DNA of 15,569 bases from JBIOUF01 sp044866695 (lineage in GTDB: Bacteria > Actinomycetota > Actinomycetes > Propionibacteriales > Nocardioidaceae), in NCBI GenBank assembly GCA_044866695.1, contig JBIOUF010000205.1, forward strand, positions 1-15,569. Direction: 5' to 3'. The notes beneath the pieces were generated by a model that saw only the letters and a program-made list of their open reading frames with translations, did no database searches and was not told the origin of the DNA. Each line of letters starts with the position of its first letter. The stretch's first letter is position 1. The translations under genes and the position numbers were made by a program. Positions 15,018-15,569 of this stretch are shown in pieces.

Positions 15018-15050
15018 CGTAGGGGCCACCTGCGACAGGCGGCCCCTACG
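15018..15050 (-). terminator. rRNA operon terminator
   Basis: CGTAGGGGCC pairs perfectly with GGCCCCTACG (10 bp) and the stem continues as G-T plus CCTG/CAGG around a TCG triloop, 15 pairs in all. It starts about 9 nt after the 5S rRNA end. The downstream sequence on the minus strand is CGCTTTC, a poor T-run, as is common in high-GC actinobacteria. Confidence 0.85.
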
Positions 15051-15059
15051 TCAAGGCTT

Positions 15060-15178
15060 GTCCGGCGACGTCCTACTCTCCCACAAGCTCCCGCTTGCAG
15101 TACCATCGGCGCTGAAGGGCTTAACTTCCGGGTTCGGAATGGAGCCGGGTGTTTCCCCTCCGCCATGGTCGCCGAAAC
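15060..15178 (-). rRNA. rrf: 5S ribosomal RNA
   Basis: Read on the minus strand, the sequence opens GTTTCGGCGACCATGGCG, contains GGGGAAACACCCGG, CCATTCCGAACCCGGAAG, TTAAGCCCTTCAGCGCCGAT and GGTACTGCAAGCGGGAG, and ends GTAGGACGTCGCCGGAC. These are the standard actinobacterial 5S signatures. The ends CGGCGAC and GTCGCCG pair as helix I. The exact termini are uncertain by a few bases. It follows 23S after an 88-nt spacer. Confidence 0.95.
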
Positions 15179-15266
15179 TCTGTGGAGTTATCGCCGGGGC
15201 GCGCTGCTCGAGCGCTGGCCCGACCATAGCTCGGGAACCGCACAGTGGACGCGAGTCGAGAAGAAA
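15179..15266 (-). other. 23S-5S internal transcribed spacer
   Basis: Eighty-eight nt between the two rRNAs, without a tRNA. It contains no element I can name; processing sites would be expected at its ends. Confidence 0.7.

Positions 15267-15569
<303 letters not shown>

Noticed and set aside
15179..15266. tRNA gene in the 23S-5S spacer
   Set aside because: No cloverleaf, T-loop (GGTTCRA with matching stem) or anticodon arm can be formed on either strand.

Overview
The window is very GC-rich, uses GTG starts often and packs most genes on the minus strand with 1-8 nt stop/start overlaps. Gene content and order identify a high-GC actinobacterium. The block HAD phosphatase - small ORF - tlyA - nadK - recN - steA - steB/mctB - pyrG - NUDIX - xerD follows, gene for gene, the Mycobacterium tuberculosis order Rv1692-Rv1701, with ald inserted before xerD. 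The neighbouring rRNA operon, the DUF1015 gene and a GAGGAGCGAGC-type intergenic repeat make Nocardioidaceae (Nocardioides-like) my best guess; that genus-level call is inference from memory.

Layout from the right edge, reading the minus strand. The 3' part of a 23S rRNA gene (15267 to the window end) is followed by 5S rRNA (about 15060-15178) and a strong hairpin terminator (15018-15050). Next come a TPR-like protein with a Gly/Arg-rich N-terminus (14061-14948) and a short SSB-like OB-fold protein (13545-13934). A repeat-rich intergenic segment (13321-13544) separates that SSB gene from the only confident plus-strand gene, DUF1015 (12088-13320). The 124-nt gap 11964-12087 is a divergent promoter region. 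Both flanking genes appear to start as leaderless GTG messages behind TANNNT -10 boxes, and a 14-bp tandem repeat lies between them.

A long minus-strand operon then runs from the HAD phosphatase (start 11963) through a conserved-looking 65-aa microprotein, TlyA rRNA methyltransferase, NAD kinase, RecN, the divisome protein SteA and its membrane partner SteB/MctB (end 4890). pyrG seems to have its own promoter near 4825-4855 and is coupled to a NUDIX ADP-ribose pyrophosphatase. ald and xerD follow, overlapping each other by 8 nt. The left edge (1-262) has a different, less GC-rich character, carries only one doubtful ORF and a hairpin, and marks a possible break in synteny.

The set is mainly housekeeping: rRNA synthesis and modification (rrn, TlyA), nucleotide and cofactor metabolism (PyrG, NadK, NUDIX, Ald), DNA maintenance and chromosome resolution (RecN, SSB, XerD) and cell separation (SteA/SteB). 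I see no CRISPR array, phage module, transposase, tRNA or classical defence system. The least explained parts are the 65-aa protein, the divergent leaderless promoters with their tandem repeat, the large intergenic inverted repeat, and the tail-less SSB paralogue with its upstream boxes.
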